NCBI GenBank assembly: GCA_052078155.1
Contig: JBQJBP010000001.1
Location: forward strand, 1,054,001-1,118,000
Length of the DNA stretch: 64,000 nucleotides
Origin: CAXBMB01 sp052078155
GTDB lineage: Bacteria; Pseudomonadota; Alphaproteobacteria; Kiloniellales; DSM-21159
Direction of reading: 5' to 3'
Shown here: piece after piece, positions 1-8,447 of the stretch
How positions within the stretch are numbered: position 1 is the stretch's first letter
Layout: every line of letters starts with the position of its first letter
Notes under the pieces: generated by a model
Told to the model about the DNA's origin: nothing
The model's database searches: none
What the model saw: only the letters and a program-made list of their open reading frames with translations
Translations under genes and position numbers: made by a program

Positions 1-89
1 CTCGCTTGAAACGGTGGAAGATTAGTGGTCTGCAGGCTATCCTCTCATGACTGGGGGGAAGGTCTGCTGTACGGCATTGAGGAGAGATG

Positions 90-1793
90 ATGCCCGACGG
101 AGGCTCCAGCCCAATCAAGCGGCAAATTCACCCCGGCTCCGGCCGACGCAAGGCCCCAATTGCACCCAAAGGCCGGGGCACCGATCCCAGTGCCCTGAAC
201 GCCGTGCAGGCGCTGTTGGGCGATCGTCCCCGCCGCGCAGACCTGTTGATCGAATTTCTGCACCTGATCCAGGACCAACAGGGTCACCTGCCGGAACGCA
301 TGCTGGCCGCACTGGCAGAAGAAATGTCCCTGCCCCAGGCTGCCATTTACGAAACGGCTTCCTTCTATGCGCACTTTGACATCGTCATGGAAGACGAAGA
401 GCCTCCCCAGGCTGTCACCATCCGTGTCTGCGAGTCCCTGACCTGCGAAATGAAGGGTGCCCAGAGCCTGATGGCTGATCTGGCTGAAGAACTGGGCGAT
501 GAGGTACGTGTGGTCGCCGCCCCCTGCATGGGCCGCTGTGACTGTGCCCCGGTCGCTGAAGTCGGGCATCGGCACGTTGATCACGCAACCCCTGAAAAAG
601 TCACCGACATCGCCCGCGGGGAAGACCATGCCCCAGAAATCAATGACTACGTGGACTTTGACGCCTATGTGGCCGAGGGCGGATACAATCTGCTGAAGGC
701 CTGCCTGGCGGGTGAGAAGACACCTGAAGACATCATTCAGGCCCTGACGGACTCCGGCATCCGGGGTCTGGGCGGGGCGGGCTTCCCCACGGGCATGAAA
801 TGGAACCTGGTGCGCCAGCAACCGGCCCCACGCCTGATGGCCATCAATGCCGACGAAGGCGAACCCGGCACCTTCAAGGACCGCTTCTATCTGGAAGGCG
901 ATCCTCACCGCTTTCTGGAAGGCATGCTGATCGGGGCCTGGGCCACAGAGGTGAGCCACTGCTACATCTACCTGCGCGATGAATATCCTGCGGCCTACAA
1001 GATCCTGAAGAAGGAAATGGCCCGCCTGGACAAGGAAGGTCTGATCAAAGGGGTCACACTGGACCTGCGGCGCGGGGCCGGGGCTTACATCTGCGGTGAA
1101 GAATCCGCCATGATCGAGTCCATTGAAGGCAAGCGCGGCCTGCCGCGGCATAAGCCGCCCTACCCCTCTCAGGTCGGGCTGTTTGGCCGTCCGACCCTGA
1201 CCAACAACGTGGAAACGGTTTTCTGGGTCCGCGACATCATGGAAAAAGGCCCTGAGTGGTTTGCCAGCCAGGGCAAAGGCGACAGCAAAGGCCTGCGCAG
1301 TTACTCCGTCTCCGGTCGGGTAAAGAACCCGGGCGTGAAACTGGCCCCGGCCGGTACCACCATCCGCGAGCTGATTGATGACTGGTGCGGCGGCATGGAA
1401 GAGGGCCACAGTTTCAAGGCCTATCTGCCCGGGGGTGCTTCCGGCGGCATTCTGCCTGCCAGCATGGATGATCTGCCCCTGGATTTCGGCACCCTGGAAC
1501 AGCATGGCTGTTTCATTGGGTCCGCAGCCGTGGTGGTGCTGTCCGACAAAGACCCCATCAAGGATGTGGTCAAGAACCTGATGCGGTTCTTTGAGGACGA
1601 ATCCTGCGGCCAGTGCACCCCCTGCCGGGCGGGCACAGAAAAGCTGGTGAAGATCCTGGATCAGGACAACTGGCAGGACTATCCCGTTGATGAGCTCTGC
1701 AAGGTGATGCAGGACGCCTCCATCTGCGGCCTGGGCCAGGCGGCCCCGAACCCGCTGCTTTCCCTTCTTCGTTACTTCCCGGAGGATCTGTGA
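90..1793 (+). CDS. fdsB: NAD-dependent formate dehydrogenase beta subunit, FdsG-FdsB fusion
   Basis: This is the diaphorase subunit of a soluble formate dehydrogenase; it passes electrons from the Mo/W subunit to NAD+. Residues about 40-180 are a NuoE/FdsG thioredoxin-like [2Fe-2S] domain with CESLTC and CMGRC (Cys near 114, 119, 146, 150). From about 200 it is NuoF/FdsB-like: the FMN/NADH site GLGGAGFPTG, GAGAYICGEESA, and a C-terminal [4Fe-4S] site ESCGQCTPC plus a Cys near 546. The fused layout and length of 567 aa resemble Methylobacterium FDH1 beta, a tungsten enzyme. ATGs lie at 87 and 90; the GAGGAG at 79-84 fits 90 better. It is translationally coupled to fdsA, whose start overlaps its stop. 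Confidence 0.93.
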   Translation: MPDGGSSPIKRQIHPGSGRRKAPIAPKGRGTDPSALNAVQALLGDRPRRADLLIEFLHLIQDQQGHLPERMLAALAEEMSLPQAAIYETASFYAHFDIVMEDEEPPQAVTIRVCESLTCEMKGAQSLMADLAEELGDEVRVVAAPCMGRCDCAPVAEVGHRHVDHATPEKVTDIARGEDHAPEINDYVDFDAYVAEGGYNLLKACLAGEKTPEDIIQALTDSGIRGLGGAGFPTGMKWNLVRQQPAPRLMAINADEGEPGTFKDRFYLEGDPHRFLEGMLIGAWATEVSHCYIYLRDEYPAAYKILKKEMARLDKEGLIKGVTLDLRRGAGAYICGEESAMIESIEGKRGLPRHKPPYPSQVGLFGRPTLTNNVETVFWVRDIMEKGPEWFASQGKGDSKGLRSYSVSGRVKNPGVKLAPAGTTIRELIDDWCGGMEEGHSFKAYLPGGASGGILPASMDDLPLDFGTLEQHGCFIGSAAVVVLSDKDPIKDVVKNLMRFFEDESCGQCTPCRAGTEKLVKILDQDNWQDYPVDELCKVMQDASICGLGQAAPNPLLSLLRYFPEDL

Positions 1794-4579
1794 TGCCTGA
1801 TGGAAGCTCCATAAAGACAACTAAATTCATCCTGGATGGCCGCGAAGTTGAAGCTTACGGCGAAGAATCCATCTGGCAGGTTGCCCAGCGTCTGGGCACC
1901 AAGATCCCGCACCTCTGCTATTCCCCCGACCCCGGCTACCGGGCCGACGGCAACTGCCGCGCCTGCATGGTGGAAATCGAGGGCGAACGCGTGCTGGCTG
2001 CCTCCTGTATCCGCACGCCCAGCGAAGGCATGGTGGTCAACAGCGCCTCTGAACGAGCAGAATCCGCCCGCTCCATGGTCTTTGAACTGCTGGCCGCCGA
2101 TCAGCCGACACGGGAAACATCCCACGATCCGGAGTCCAAGTTCTGGACCTGGGCCGACGACATCGGCATCGAAGAAGGACGGTTGCCCGCCAGCAACAAG
2201 CCGGTTGCGGACATCTCCCATCCTGCCATGGCCGTCAACCTGGATGCCTGCATCAACTGCACCCTTTGTGTCCGCGCCTGCCGGGAAGTTCAGTCCAACG
2301 ATGTGATCGGCATGGCTTACCGCGGCGGCAACGCCAAGGTGATCTTCGATTTTGACGACCCCATGGCGGACAGCACCTGTGTGGCCTGCGGCGAATGCGT
2401 TCAGGCCTGCCCCACCGGTGCACTGATGGAAAAATCCCTGTTGGACGAAGAGGCCAACAGCCGCGTTGTCTATGCAGACCGCACCGTGGACTCCGTTTGC
2501 CCCTACTGCGGAGTGGGCTGCCTGACCAAGGTGTCCGTGAAAGACGACAAGATCGTTCAGATCGATGGCCGGGATGGTCCCGGGAACCGCGGACGGCTCT
2601 GTGTCAAAGGCCGCTTCGGCTATGACTACATCAACCATCCCTCCCGCCTGACAAAACCGCTGATCCGCCGGGACGACGCCCCCAAACGCTGGGACGATCA
2701 GGTGGATCAGATGAACCCGCTGAGCCACTTCCGTGAAGCCACCTGGGAAGAAGCACTGGAAAAAGCGGCCAGTGGCCTGAAAACCATCTATGACCGTGAG
2801 GGCGGCGGCGCCCTTTCCGGCTTCGGGTCGGCCAAGGGGTCTAACGAAGAAGCCTACCTCTTCCAGAAGTTCATCCGGCAGGGTTTTGGCACCAACAACG
2901 TGGACCACTGCACCCGTCTGTGCCACGCCTCTTCCGTGGCCGCCCTGATGGAAGGTATCGGGTCTGGTGCTGTCACCGCGCCCTTTACTGCCGTGGAAGA
3001 ATCCGACTGCATCATCGTCATCGGGGCCCGCCCGGCCCAGAACCATCCGGTGGCTGCCACCTTCATCAAAAACGCCGCCAAAAACGGCAAGCAGGTGATT
3101 GTGATGGACCCCCGGCGCCAGGGTCTGTCCCGCCACGCCACCCACATGCTGCAGTTCAAGCCCGGCCAGGACGTGGCGCTGCTGAATGCCATGATCCACA
3201 CCATCATTGATGAGGATCTGGTCGATCAGCAGTTCATTCAGGCCATGACCAGCGGCTACGACGACCTGAAAACCCACAGTGCCCAGTTCCCGCCGGAGGA
3301 GATGGAAGCGGTCTGTGGCATCCCGGCTGAAACCATCCGCGAGGTGGCCCGCCTCTATGCCCGGTCTGAACGCTCCATCATCCTGTGGGGCATGGGGGTC
3401 AGCCAGCATGTCCACGGCACCGACAATGCCCGCTGCCTGATCGCCCTGGCCATGATTACCGGCCAGGTGGGCCGTCCCGGCACAGGTCTGCACCCCCTGC
3501 GGGGTCAGAACAATGTGCAGGGCGCATCCGATGCCGGTCTCATCCCCATCGTCTACCCCGACTACAAGTCCGTGGAAGACGAAAAGACCCGCCTGCGCTA
3601 CGAAGAGTTCTGGGGTCGCAAGCTGGATCCCAAGAAGGGCCTGACCGTTGTGGAGGTGATGGATGCCATTGCCGCCGGTCAGGTAAAGGGCATGTACATC
3701 ATGGGTGAAAACCCGGCCATGTCTGACCCGGATCAGCAACACGCCCGCGAAGCGCTGGCCGCGCTGGAACATCTGGTGGTCCAGGACATCTTCATGACGG
3801 AAACCGCTTGGCATGCAGATGTCATCCTGCCGGCTTCCGCCCATGCGGAAAAGGACGGCACCTTCACCAACTCAAACCGCCAGATCCAGATGGGACGCCA
3901 GGTGGTGCCCCCGCCAGGCGAAGCCCGCCAGGACTGGGAGCTGATCCAGGAACTGGCCCAGCGCATTGGTCTGGACTGGAACTACAGCCATCCCAGCGAC
4001 GTCTACAACGAGATGACGCAGGTGATGGACTCGCTGAACAACATCTCCTGGGAGCGTCTGGATCAGGAAAACTCTGTTACCTATCCCTGTGACGATCCTG
4101 GCCAGCCCGGCAATGAGATCCTGTTCGGCAACGGCTATCCCACGGCAGACGGCCGGGCGAAGATTGTGCCCGCCAGCCTGGTGCCGCCTGCAGAACTGCC
4201 GGATCAGGACTTCCCACTGGTGCTGACCACCGGCCGCCTGCTGGAGCACTGGCATACCGGTGCCATGACCCGCCGGGCCAACGTGCTGGACAGCCTGGAG
4301 CCGGAAGCTGTTGTCTGCATCAACCCGCGTCAGATCGACAGCATGGGTTTTGAAGCCGGTCAGATGGTCAAGGTGGCCACCCGCCGGGGACAGATTGCCC
4401 TTAAGATCCGGCAGGACCGCGACGTGCCGGAAGGCATGATCTTCATCCCCTTCTGCTTCAACGAAGCCGCTGCCAACATGCTGACAAATCCGCAGCTTGA
4501 TCCTTTCGGCAAGATCCCCGAGTTCAAGTTCTGCGCAGCCAAGGTGGAAGCGCTGGAAGAAACGGTGGCAGCAGAGTAA
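1793..4579 (+). CDS. fdsA: NAD-dependent formate dehydrogenase alpha (catalytic) subunit
   Basis: Catalytic subunit oxidising formate to CO2 at a bis-pterin Mo or W centre in the cytoplasm. The N-terminus is a [2Fe-2S] ferredoxin domain (Cys near 42, 55, 58, 72), followed by CINCTLC and CVACGEC [4Fe-4S] clusters, the CPYCGVGC cluster near 236, and the molybdopterin oxidoreductase and dinucleotide-binding domains. The metal ligand is Cys, in TRLCHASS near residue 377, at the place where other enzymes have selenocysteine. ATG 1793 overlaps the fdsB stop (TGATG) and has GGAGGATC just upstream; a GTG at 1790 is less likely. At 928 aa it matches FDH1-type alpha subunits. fdsC and fdsD are not adjacent; FdhD is encoded about 20 kb away. 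Confidence 0.94.
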   Translation: MPDGSSIKTTKFILDGREVEAYGEESIWQVAQRLGTKIPHLCYSPDPGYRADGNCRACMVEIEGERVLAASCIRTPSEGMVVNSASERAESARSMVFELLAADQPTRETSHDPESKFWTWADDIGIEEGRLPASNKPVADISHPAMAVNLDACINCTLCVRACREVQSNDVIGMAYRGGNAKVIFDFDDPMADSTCVACGECVQACPTGALMEKSLLDEEANSRVVYADRTVDSVCPYCGVGCLTKVSVKDDKIVQIDGRDGPGNRGRLCVKGRFGYDYINHPSRLTKPLIRRDDAPKRWDDQVDQMNPLSHFREATWEEALEKAASGLKTIYDREGGGALSGFGSAKGSNEEAYLFQKFIRQGFGTNNVDHCTRLCHASSVAALMEGIGSGAVTAPFTAVEESDCIIVIGARPAQNHPVAATFIKNAAKNGKQVIVMDPRRQGLSRHATHMLQFKPGQDVALLNAMIHTIIDEDLVDQQFIQAMTSGYDDLKTHSAQFPPEEMEAVCGIPAETIREVARLYARSERSIILWGMGVSQHVHGTDNARCLIALAMITGQVGRPGTGLHPLRGQNNVQGASDAGLIPIVYPDYKSVEDEKTRLRYEEFWGRKLDPKKGLTVVEVMDAIAAGQVKGMYIMGENPAMSDPDQQHAREALAALEHLVVQDIFMTETAWHADVILPASAHAEKDGTFTNSNRQIQMGRQVVPPPGEARQDWELIQELAQRIGLDWNYSHPSDVYNEMTQVMDSLNNISWERLDQENSVTYPCDDPGQPGNEILFGNGYPTADGRAKIVPASLVPPAELPDQDFPLVLTTGRLLEHWHTGAMTRRANVLDSLEPEAVVCINPRQIDSMGFEAGQMVKVATRRGQIALKIRQDRDVPEGMIFIPFCFNEAAANMLTNPQLDPFGKIPEFKFCAAKVEALEETVAAE

Positions 4580-4596
4580 AAGACGGCCAAGAGATG

Positions 4597-4646
4597 ATCC
4601 CTGACCTTGCTTGCTCGTCTAGTGGGCGGCGCTTGGTCAGGGATTT
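4597..4646 (+). terminator. Candidate terminator after fdsA
   Basis: A perfect 10-bp inverted repeat, ATCCCTGACC (4597-4606) and GGTCAGGGAT (4634-4643), with a 27-nt loop, runs into a short T-rich stretch. It sits between fdsA and folD, so folD probably has its own promoter. The long loop lowers confidence. Confidence 0.5.
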
Positions 4647-4722
4647 TCTGAATGTAACGCACAGACACCAGGCTCAGGATCTCAGGCGAGTTCTCCGGGG
4701 CTGAACAGCAAGGTTAGACGGA

Positions 4723-5658
4723 ATGTCAAAGAACGACGCGGCGGTCACCGATCCCCGAATTCTCAGCGGCAAACCCATTGCCGAGCGCATCCGGGCCGAA
4801 GTGGCAACGGGCGTGCAAGAGCTGAAGGAAACCGGCTGGAATCCCAAACTGGTTTCCATTGTTGTCGGGGATGCCGATGCCGCCGCCGTTTACATCCGCA
4901 ACCAGAAGCGGGCTGCTGAAAAGCTCGACTTCATTTTTGATGACCGTTTCTATCCGGCTGACATCAGCCAGGAAGAAATGCTGGCCGTTATCCAGGGGCT
5001 AAACGCTGATCCCCGGATCACCGGAGTCATCCTGCAGCGTCCCCTGCCCGATCATCTTTCCGTCAAGGATCTGCAGCGGGCCATTCATCCCCTCAAAGAC
5101 GTGGAAGGCATGCACCCGGCTTCCATCGGCAACATCGTCTACAACGATCTGATCATGGGCCCCTGTACCTCAGTGGCTGCTGTGGAAATGCTGAAGGAAA
5201 CCGGCCTGCAGCTGGAAGGTCTGGAAGTGGTGGTCATCGGCCATTCGGAAATTGTCGGTAAGCCCATCGCCTTCCTGTTGATGAGCGAAGGGGCCACGGT
5301 GACCGTCTGTCACCACATGACCCGCAATCTGGCTGTCCATTCCCGTCGGGCCGATGCCATTTTTGTGGCCGTGGGCAAGCCCCGCCTTATCACCGGCAAC
5401 ATGCTCAAGCCCGGTGCCGCCCTGATTGATATCGGCATCAACCAGGTAACAGATGAAGACGGTCAGGTTTCCATCGTCGGCGATGCGGATTTCGACAGCT
5501 GTCATCCCATTGCCGGCTGGATCACCCCCGTTCCTGGCGGTGTGGGGCCGGTTACGGTCTCCATCCTGCTGCAAAACACCCTGGCGGCTGCTAGACTGCA
5601 AAAGCAGCACTATGAACGCCAGTATGGCAACACCGCCTTCGGGCATGGCGCCGACTGA
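4723..5658 (+). CDS. folD: FolD-like methylenetetrahydrofolate dehydrogenase, divergent active site
   Basis: It belongs to the family that interconverts methylene-, methenyl- and 10-formyl-THF. The fold is complete at 311 aa: Tyr57 is present, ILQRPLP carries the folate-site Gln105, SEIVGKP is the NADP loop, and TPVPGGVGP is the C-terminal signature. The lysine that drives cyclohydrolase chemistry (Tyr-x-x-x-Lys, Lys54 in E. coli FolD) is Gln61 here (YIRNQ). The usual KDVDG is KDVEG, and PCTP is PCTS. From family knowledge a Lys-to-Gln change removes cyclohydrolase activity, so this may be a dehydrogenase only. It follows the formate dehydrogenase, which suggests a C1 role. Confidence 0.85.
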   Translation: MSKNDAAVTDPRILSGKPIAERIRAEVATGVQELKETGWNPKLVSIVVGDADAAAVYIRNQKRAAEKLDFIFDDRFYPADISQEEMLAVIQGLNADPRITGVILQRPLPDHLSVKDLQRAIHPLKDVEGMHPASIGNIVYNDLIMGPCTSVAAVEMLKETGLQLEGLEVVVIGHSEIVGKPIAFLLMSEGATVTVCHHMTRNLAVHSRRADAIFVAVGKPRLITGNMLKPGAALIDIGINQVTDEDGQVSIVGDADFDSCHPIAGWITPVPGGVGPVTVSILLQNTLAAARLQKQHYERQYGNTAFGHGAD

Positions 5659-5729
5659 CAGGCCCTAGCTTTCACCCTGCCCCCCCAAAGGGAACTGAAA
5701 GCAGGACCCGGCAAACAGAGTGATAAAGC

Positions 5730-7199
5730 GTGTACGTCGAAGAATTGCCCTTCATCGATCCGGTAAGAGCCTTTGCGCCCTTTGCAGAGGACCCAGTGGC
5801 TTTGCTGCTGGATGGCAATGCACCCGGCGATGCCCGCAACCGCTATGCCTATCTCTGTGTCTCTCCTGCCAAAACCCTGCTGGCCTGGCCCGATCGCATA
5901 GAGCTGGACGGCCAGCAACCAGATGATCCCTGCTTAACGCCCTTTGATCTGCTGGAGCAGGAACTGGCGGCTTTTGACGGCCCGTCCAACCCGGATCTGC
6001 CGCCGTTCCAGGGGGGCGCTGCCGGACTGCTTGGCTATGAACTGGGCCGCCACCTGGAACGCTTGCCCCAAGCCAAGGCCGATGGACGAGATCTGCCGGA
6101 ACTGGCGGTGGGTTTTTACGACCTGGTTGTCGCGTTTGATCTGGAGGCTCATCGCCTCTGGGTGATCTCCTGCGGCTACCCGGAACGCAACCCCGACGCC
6201 CGACAGCAACGAGCTGTTGCCCGGGCTGCCTGGCTGAAAGCCCGCTTGAGCAGCACCCTTCCTCTGGCTGATGTCAGCTGGACGGAAAAAGCCCAATGGC
6301 GGCTGGAGCGTAGTCGCCAGGACTATGAAGCCGCCATTGCCAAAGTCATCGACTACATCTTTGCCGGGGACATCTTTCAGGCCAATCTCTCCCAGAGGTT
6401 TCTGGCGCAAAAGCCACAGGGTCTTTCGGATTTTGACCTCTACCGGCGGCTGCGCATGACATCGGCAGCTCCTTTTGCTGCCTTTGCCCGTTGCGGCACT
6501 GGCCTGTCGGTTTTGTCAGCTTCACCCGAACGCTTCCTGGCTCTGGACGCCCAAGGTCGCATTGAAACCCGCCCCATCAAGGGCACACGGCCCCGTGGCA
6601 AAAGCCCGGCAGAAGACAAAGATCTGGCCGCGGAGCTCTACAGCAGCCCCAAGGATCGTTCCGAAAATCTGATGATCGTGGATCTGATGCGCAACGACCT
6701 GTCCCGGGTCGCAGAGGTGGGCAGTGTCAAGGTGCCGGCGCTTTGCGATCTGGAGTCCTTTGCGACCGTCCACCACCTGGTTTCCGTCGTGGAAGGAAAA
6801 CTGCGCCAGGAAGCCTCCAGCGTTGATCTGCTACGCGCGGCCTTTCCGGGCGGCTCCATCACCGGTGCCCCGAAAATCCGGGCCATGGAGATCATCCAGG
6901 AACTGGAAGAGGCGCAACGCGGTCCCTATTGCGGCTCTCTGTTCTGGCTGGGTTTCAACGGCGTGATGGATTCTTCCATCCTGATCCGCACCCTGGTGGT
7001 CACCGATGAGCAGGTGGTGGCCCAGGCTGGCGGCGGCATTGTCGCGGACTCTTCCCCTCAGGAAGAGTATGAAGAAACCCTGACCAAGGCCCGCGCCATG
7101 CTGGAAGCTTTGGATCCAGACTGCAAAGAGGGGCGGACATGGTCAAAGGCACTGAAGTGGCCCAGCAAGAACAACAAGTCCATCTCTCTGGCCGGTTAG
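5730..7199 (+). CDS. pabB: Aminodeoxychorismate synthase component I
   Basis: Converts chorismate and glutamine-derived ammonia to 4-amino-4-deoxychorismate for p-aminobenzoate and folate synthesis. The 489-aa protein has the N-terminal anthranilate-synthase-I-like region and the chorismate-binding domain, with ETRPIKGTRPRG, ENLMIVDLMRNDLSR and GGSITGAPKIRAMEII. The start is GTG at 5730. Its 3' end overlaps pabC by 61 bp in another frame. Anthranilate synthase (TrpE) is the alternative, but the pabC neighbour decides for PabB. The glutaminase PabA is not in the window. Confidence 0.9.
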   Translation: MYVEELPFIDPVRAFAPFAEDPVALLLDGNAPGDARNRYAYLCVSPAKTLLAWPDRIELDGQQPDDPCLTPFDLLEQELAAFDGPSNPDLPPFQGGAAGLLGYELGRHLERLPQAKADGRDLPELAVGFYDLVVAFDLEAHRLWVISCGYPERNPDARQQRAVARAAWLKARLSSTLPLADVSWTEKAQWRLERSRQDYEAAIAKVIDYIFAGDIFQANLSQRFLAQKPQGLSDFDLYRRLRMTSAAPFAAFARCGTGLSVLSASPERFLALDAQGRIETRPIKGTRPRGKSPAEDKDLAAELYSSPKDRSENLMIVDLMRNDLSRVAEVGSVKVPALCDLESFATVHHLVSVVEGKLRQEASSVDLLRAAFPGGSITGAPKIRAMEIIQELEEAQRGPYCGSLFWLGFNGVMDSSILIRTLVVTDEQVVAQAGGGIVADSSPQEEYEETLTKARAMLEALDPDCKEGRTWSKALKWPSKNNKSISLAG

Positions 7200-7987
7200 T
7201 CCCACGATCTCAGGCAGCCATCGCCATTGATGACCGCGGGTTTACCCTGGGGGACGGGCTTTTTGAAACGCTGGCTGTGCAGGCGGGTCAGGCGCTCCAT
7301 CTGGATCGACACCTGCAGCGCCTGAAAGCAGGAGCCCGTCAGCTGGCCCTTCCACTGCCCGACAGTCTGACCACCTTAAAAGAACAGATCGATGAGCTCC
7401 TGCACGCCAACGAACTGGGCGAAGGGACCCTGCGCATCACCCTGAGCCGGGGACCTGGGGCAAGAGGACTGGCCTTCCCTGAACAGCCGACCCCCACCCT
7501 GGTAATGACAAGCACGGCCACCCCTCTGTCCCGCACCCCCAGGCAACGCGCCGCCATTGTTGCAACCTCAACCCGGCGCAATGAGCACTCACCGCTCTCA
7601 CGCCTCAAGAGCACCGGCGGCTATCTGGACAATATGCTGGCGTTGCAGGAGGCCAAAGACAAAAGGGCTGAAGAGGCCTTGCTGCTGAATGTACAGGGGA
7701 ATGTTACCTGCGGAACCATAGGCAATCTCTTCCTGCTCAGAGATGGCGATCTGTCTACACCACCTGTCAGGGATGGGGTTTTGCCGGGGATTGCCCGACA
7801 GGTGATCCTAGAAGAAATGCAGGTAGAGGAGAGATCTGTAACTCCCGAAGACCTGAAAGCGGCAGAGGGCCTTTTGCTCACCAATTCTCTTGGGGTGACT
7901 CTCATCCGGTCACTTGAAGGGGAGAGTTGTCAGACTGACGCAGCGGCCCCTGTTGCTGACAAGATGCTGTCTCTGATCCTGACTTAG
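7139..7987 (+). CDS. pabC: Aminodeoxychorismate lyase (class IV aminotransferase fold)
   Basis: PLP enzyme that releases pyruvate from aminodeoxychorismate to give p-aminobenzoate. At 282 aa it shows the class IV signature: DRGFTLGDGLFET near the N-terminus, the PLP lysine in RLKSTGGYLDN (Lys157), and a C-terminal GVLPGIARQVIL. ATG 7139 has AGAGGGG upstream and lies inside the end of pabB, so the two are probably co-translated. A D-amino-acid or branched-chain aminotransferase is possible from the fold alone; the pabB context supports the call. Confidence 0.85.
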   Translation: MVKGTEVAQQEQQVHLSGRLVPRSQAAIAIDDRGFTLGDGLFETLAVQAGQALHLDRHLQRLKAGARQLALPLPDSLTTLKEQIDELLHANELGEGTLRITLSRGPGARGLAFPEQPTPTLVMTSTATPLSRTPRQRAAIVATSTRRNEHSPLSRLKSTGGYLDNMLALQEAKDKRAEEALLLNVQGNVTCGTIGNLFLLRDGDLSTPPVRDGVLPGIARQVILEEMQVEERSVTPEDLKAAEGLLLTNSLGVTLIRSLEGESCQTDAAAPVADKMLSLILT

Positions 7988-8064
7988 TCAAAATCTGGCA
8001 CTACAACAAAAGAGGCAGCAGGTCGCTTTCAAGCGATCACAGCTCAGAAATCAGACCTGCGGGC

Positions 8065-8196
8065 TTACCCCTGCCCCAGGCGGACGTTATCACCGCTAAA
8101 GCGGGTTTCAGAAGAGTTGTCGAAAGCGCCCAGGCCAAAAGCCGCGGCCCCGGACAGAACGACAATGGCAATCAAGGCCGCAATGAAAGCTCTCAT
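8065..8196 (-). CDS. Small 43-aa membrane or secreted peptide
   Basis: An intact short reading frame translates to a hydrophobic N-terminal helix (residues 3-22, rich in Ala, Ile and Val), then a short polar tail ending SGDNVRLGQG. It has a strong ribosome site (AAGGAAG about 6 nt upstream of ATG 8196). The layout of one helix, a Ser/Asp/Thr-rich linker and a terminal NVRL is like small uncharacterised alphaproteobacterial peptides, from memory. It is convergent with pabC and transcribed on the same strand as the WD40-cytochrome gene upstream. Function unknown. Confidence 0.62.
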   Translation of the reverse strand: MRAFIAALIAIVVLSGAAAFGLGAFDNSSETRFSGDNVRLGQG

Positions 8197-8311
8197 TTGT
8201 CTTCCTTTCCCAACGAGTTAACCTCAGCTATAGCCGATTTTCGACCTTCTGGGGAGTCGTAGCTTTCCAGAGACAATCCAAAGAACCCTATAGAGCGAAA
8301 AATCATACTCT

Positions 8312-8447
8312 AGAGCATGATCGGTTTAGTTAGAAGCGCTTTGCGCTTGAAACTAACCCGTGAATCATCCTCTACAACATTGAAAAGAGGCAAATTCACG
8401 CTTCAAGTGTTATCACGTAGTGACTCCACTTAAACCGATTTGACTCT
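8312..8447 (-). repeat. Intergenic cloverleaf repeat, near-complete copy
   Basis: This is the reverse-strand copy of the 135-bp element at 29978-30112. Outer arms AGAGTCAAATCGGTTTA and TAAACCGATCATGCTCT bracket three inner inverted repeats: ATCAC/GTGAT-like, CGTGAAT/ATTCACG enclosing CCTCT/AGAGG, and AAGCGC/GCGCTT. It abuts the 3' end of the WD40-cytochrome gene, whose TAG stop (8446-8448) coincides with the repeat edge. Confidence 0.85.

Noticed and set aside
45..1820. 591-codon open frame opposite fdsB
   Set aside because: GC-rich antisense shadow of a clear FdsG-FdsB gene; its translation is full of low-complexity His, Gln and Gly with no domain.
1772..3844. 690-codon open frame opposite fdsA
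   Set aside because: Antisense shadow; fdsA has all cluster and active-site motifs.
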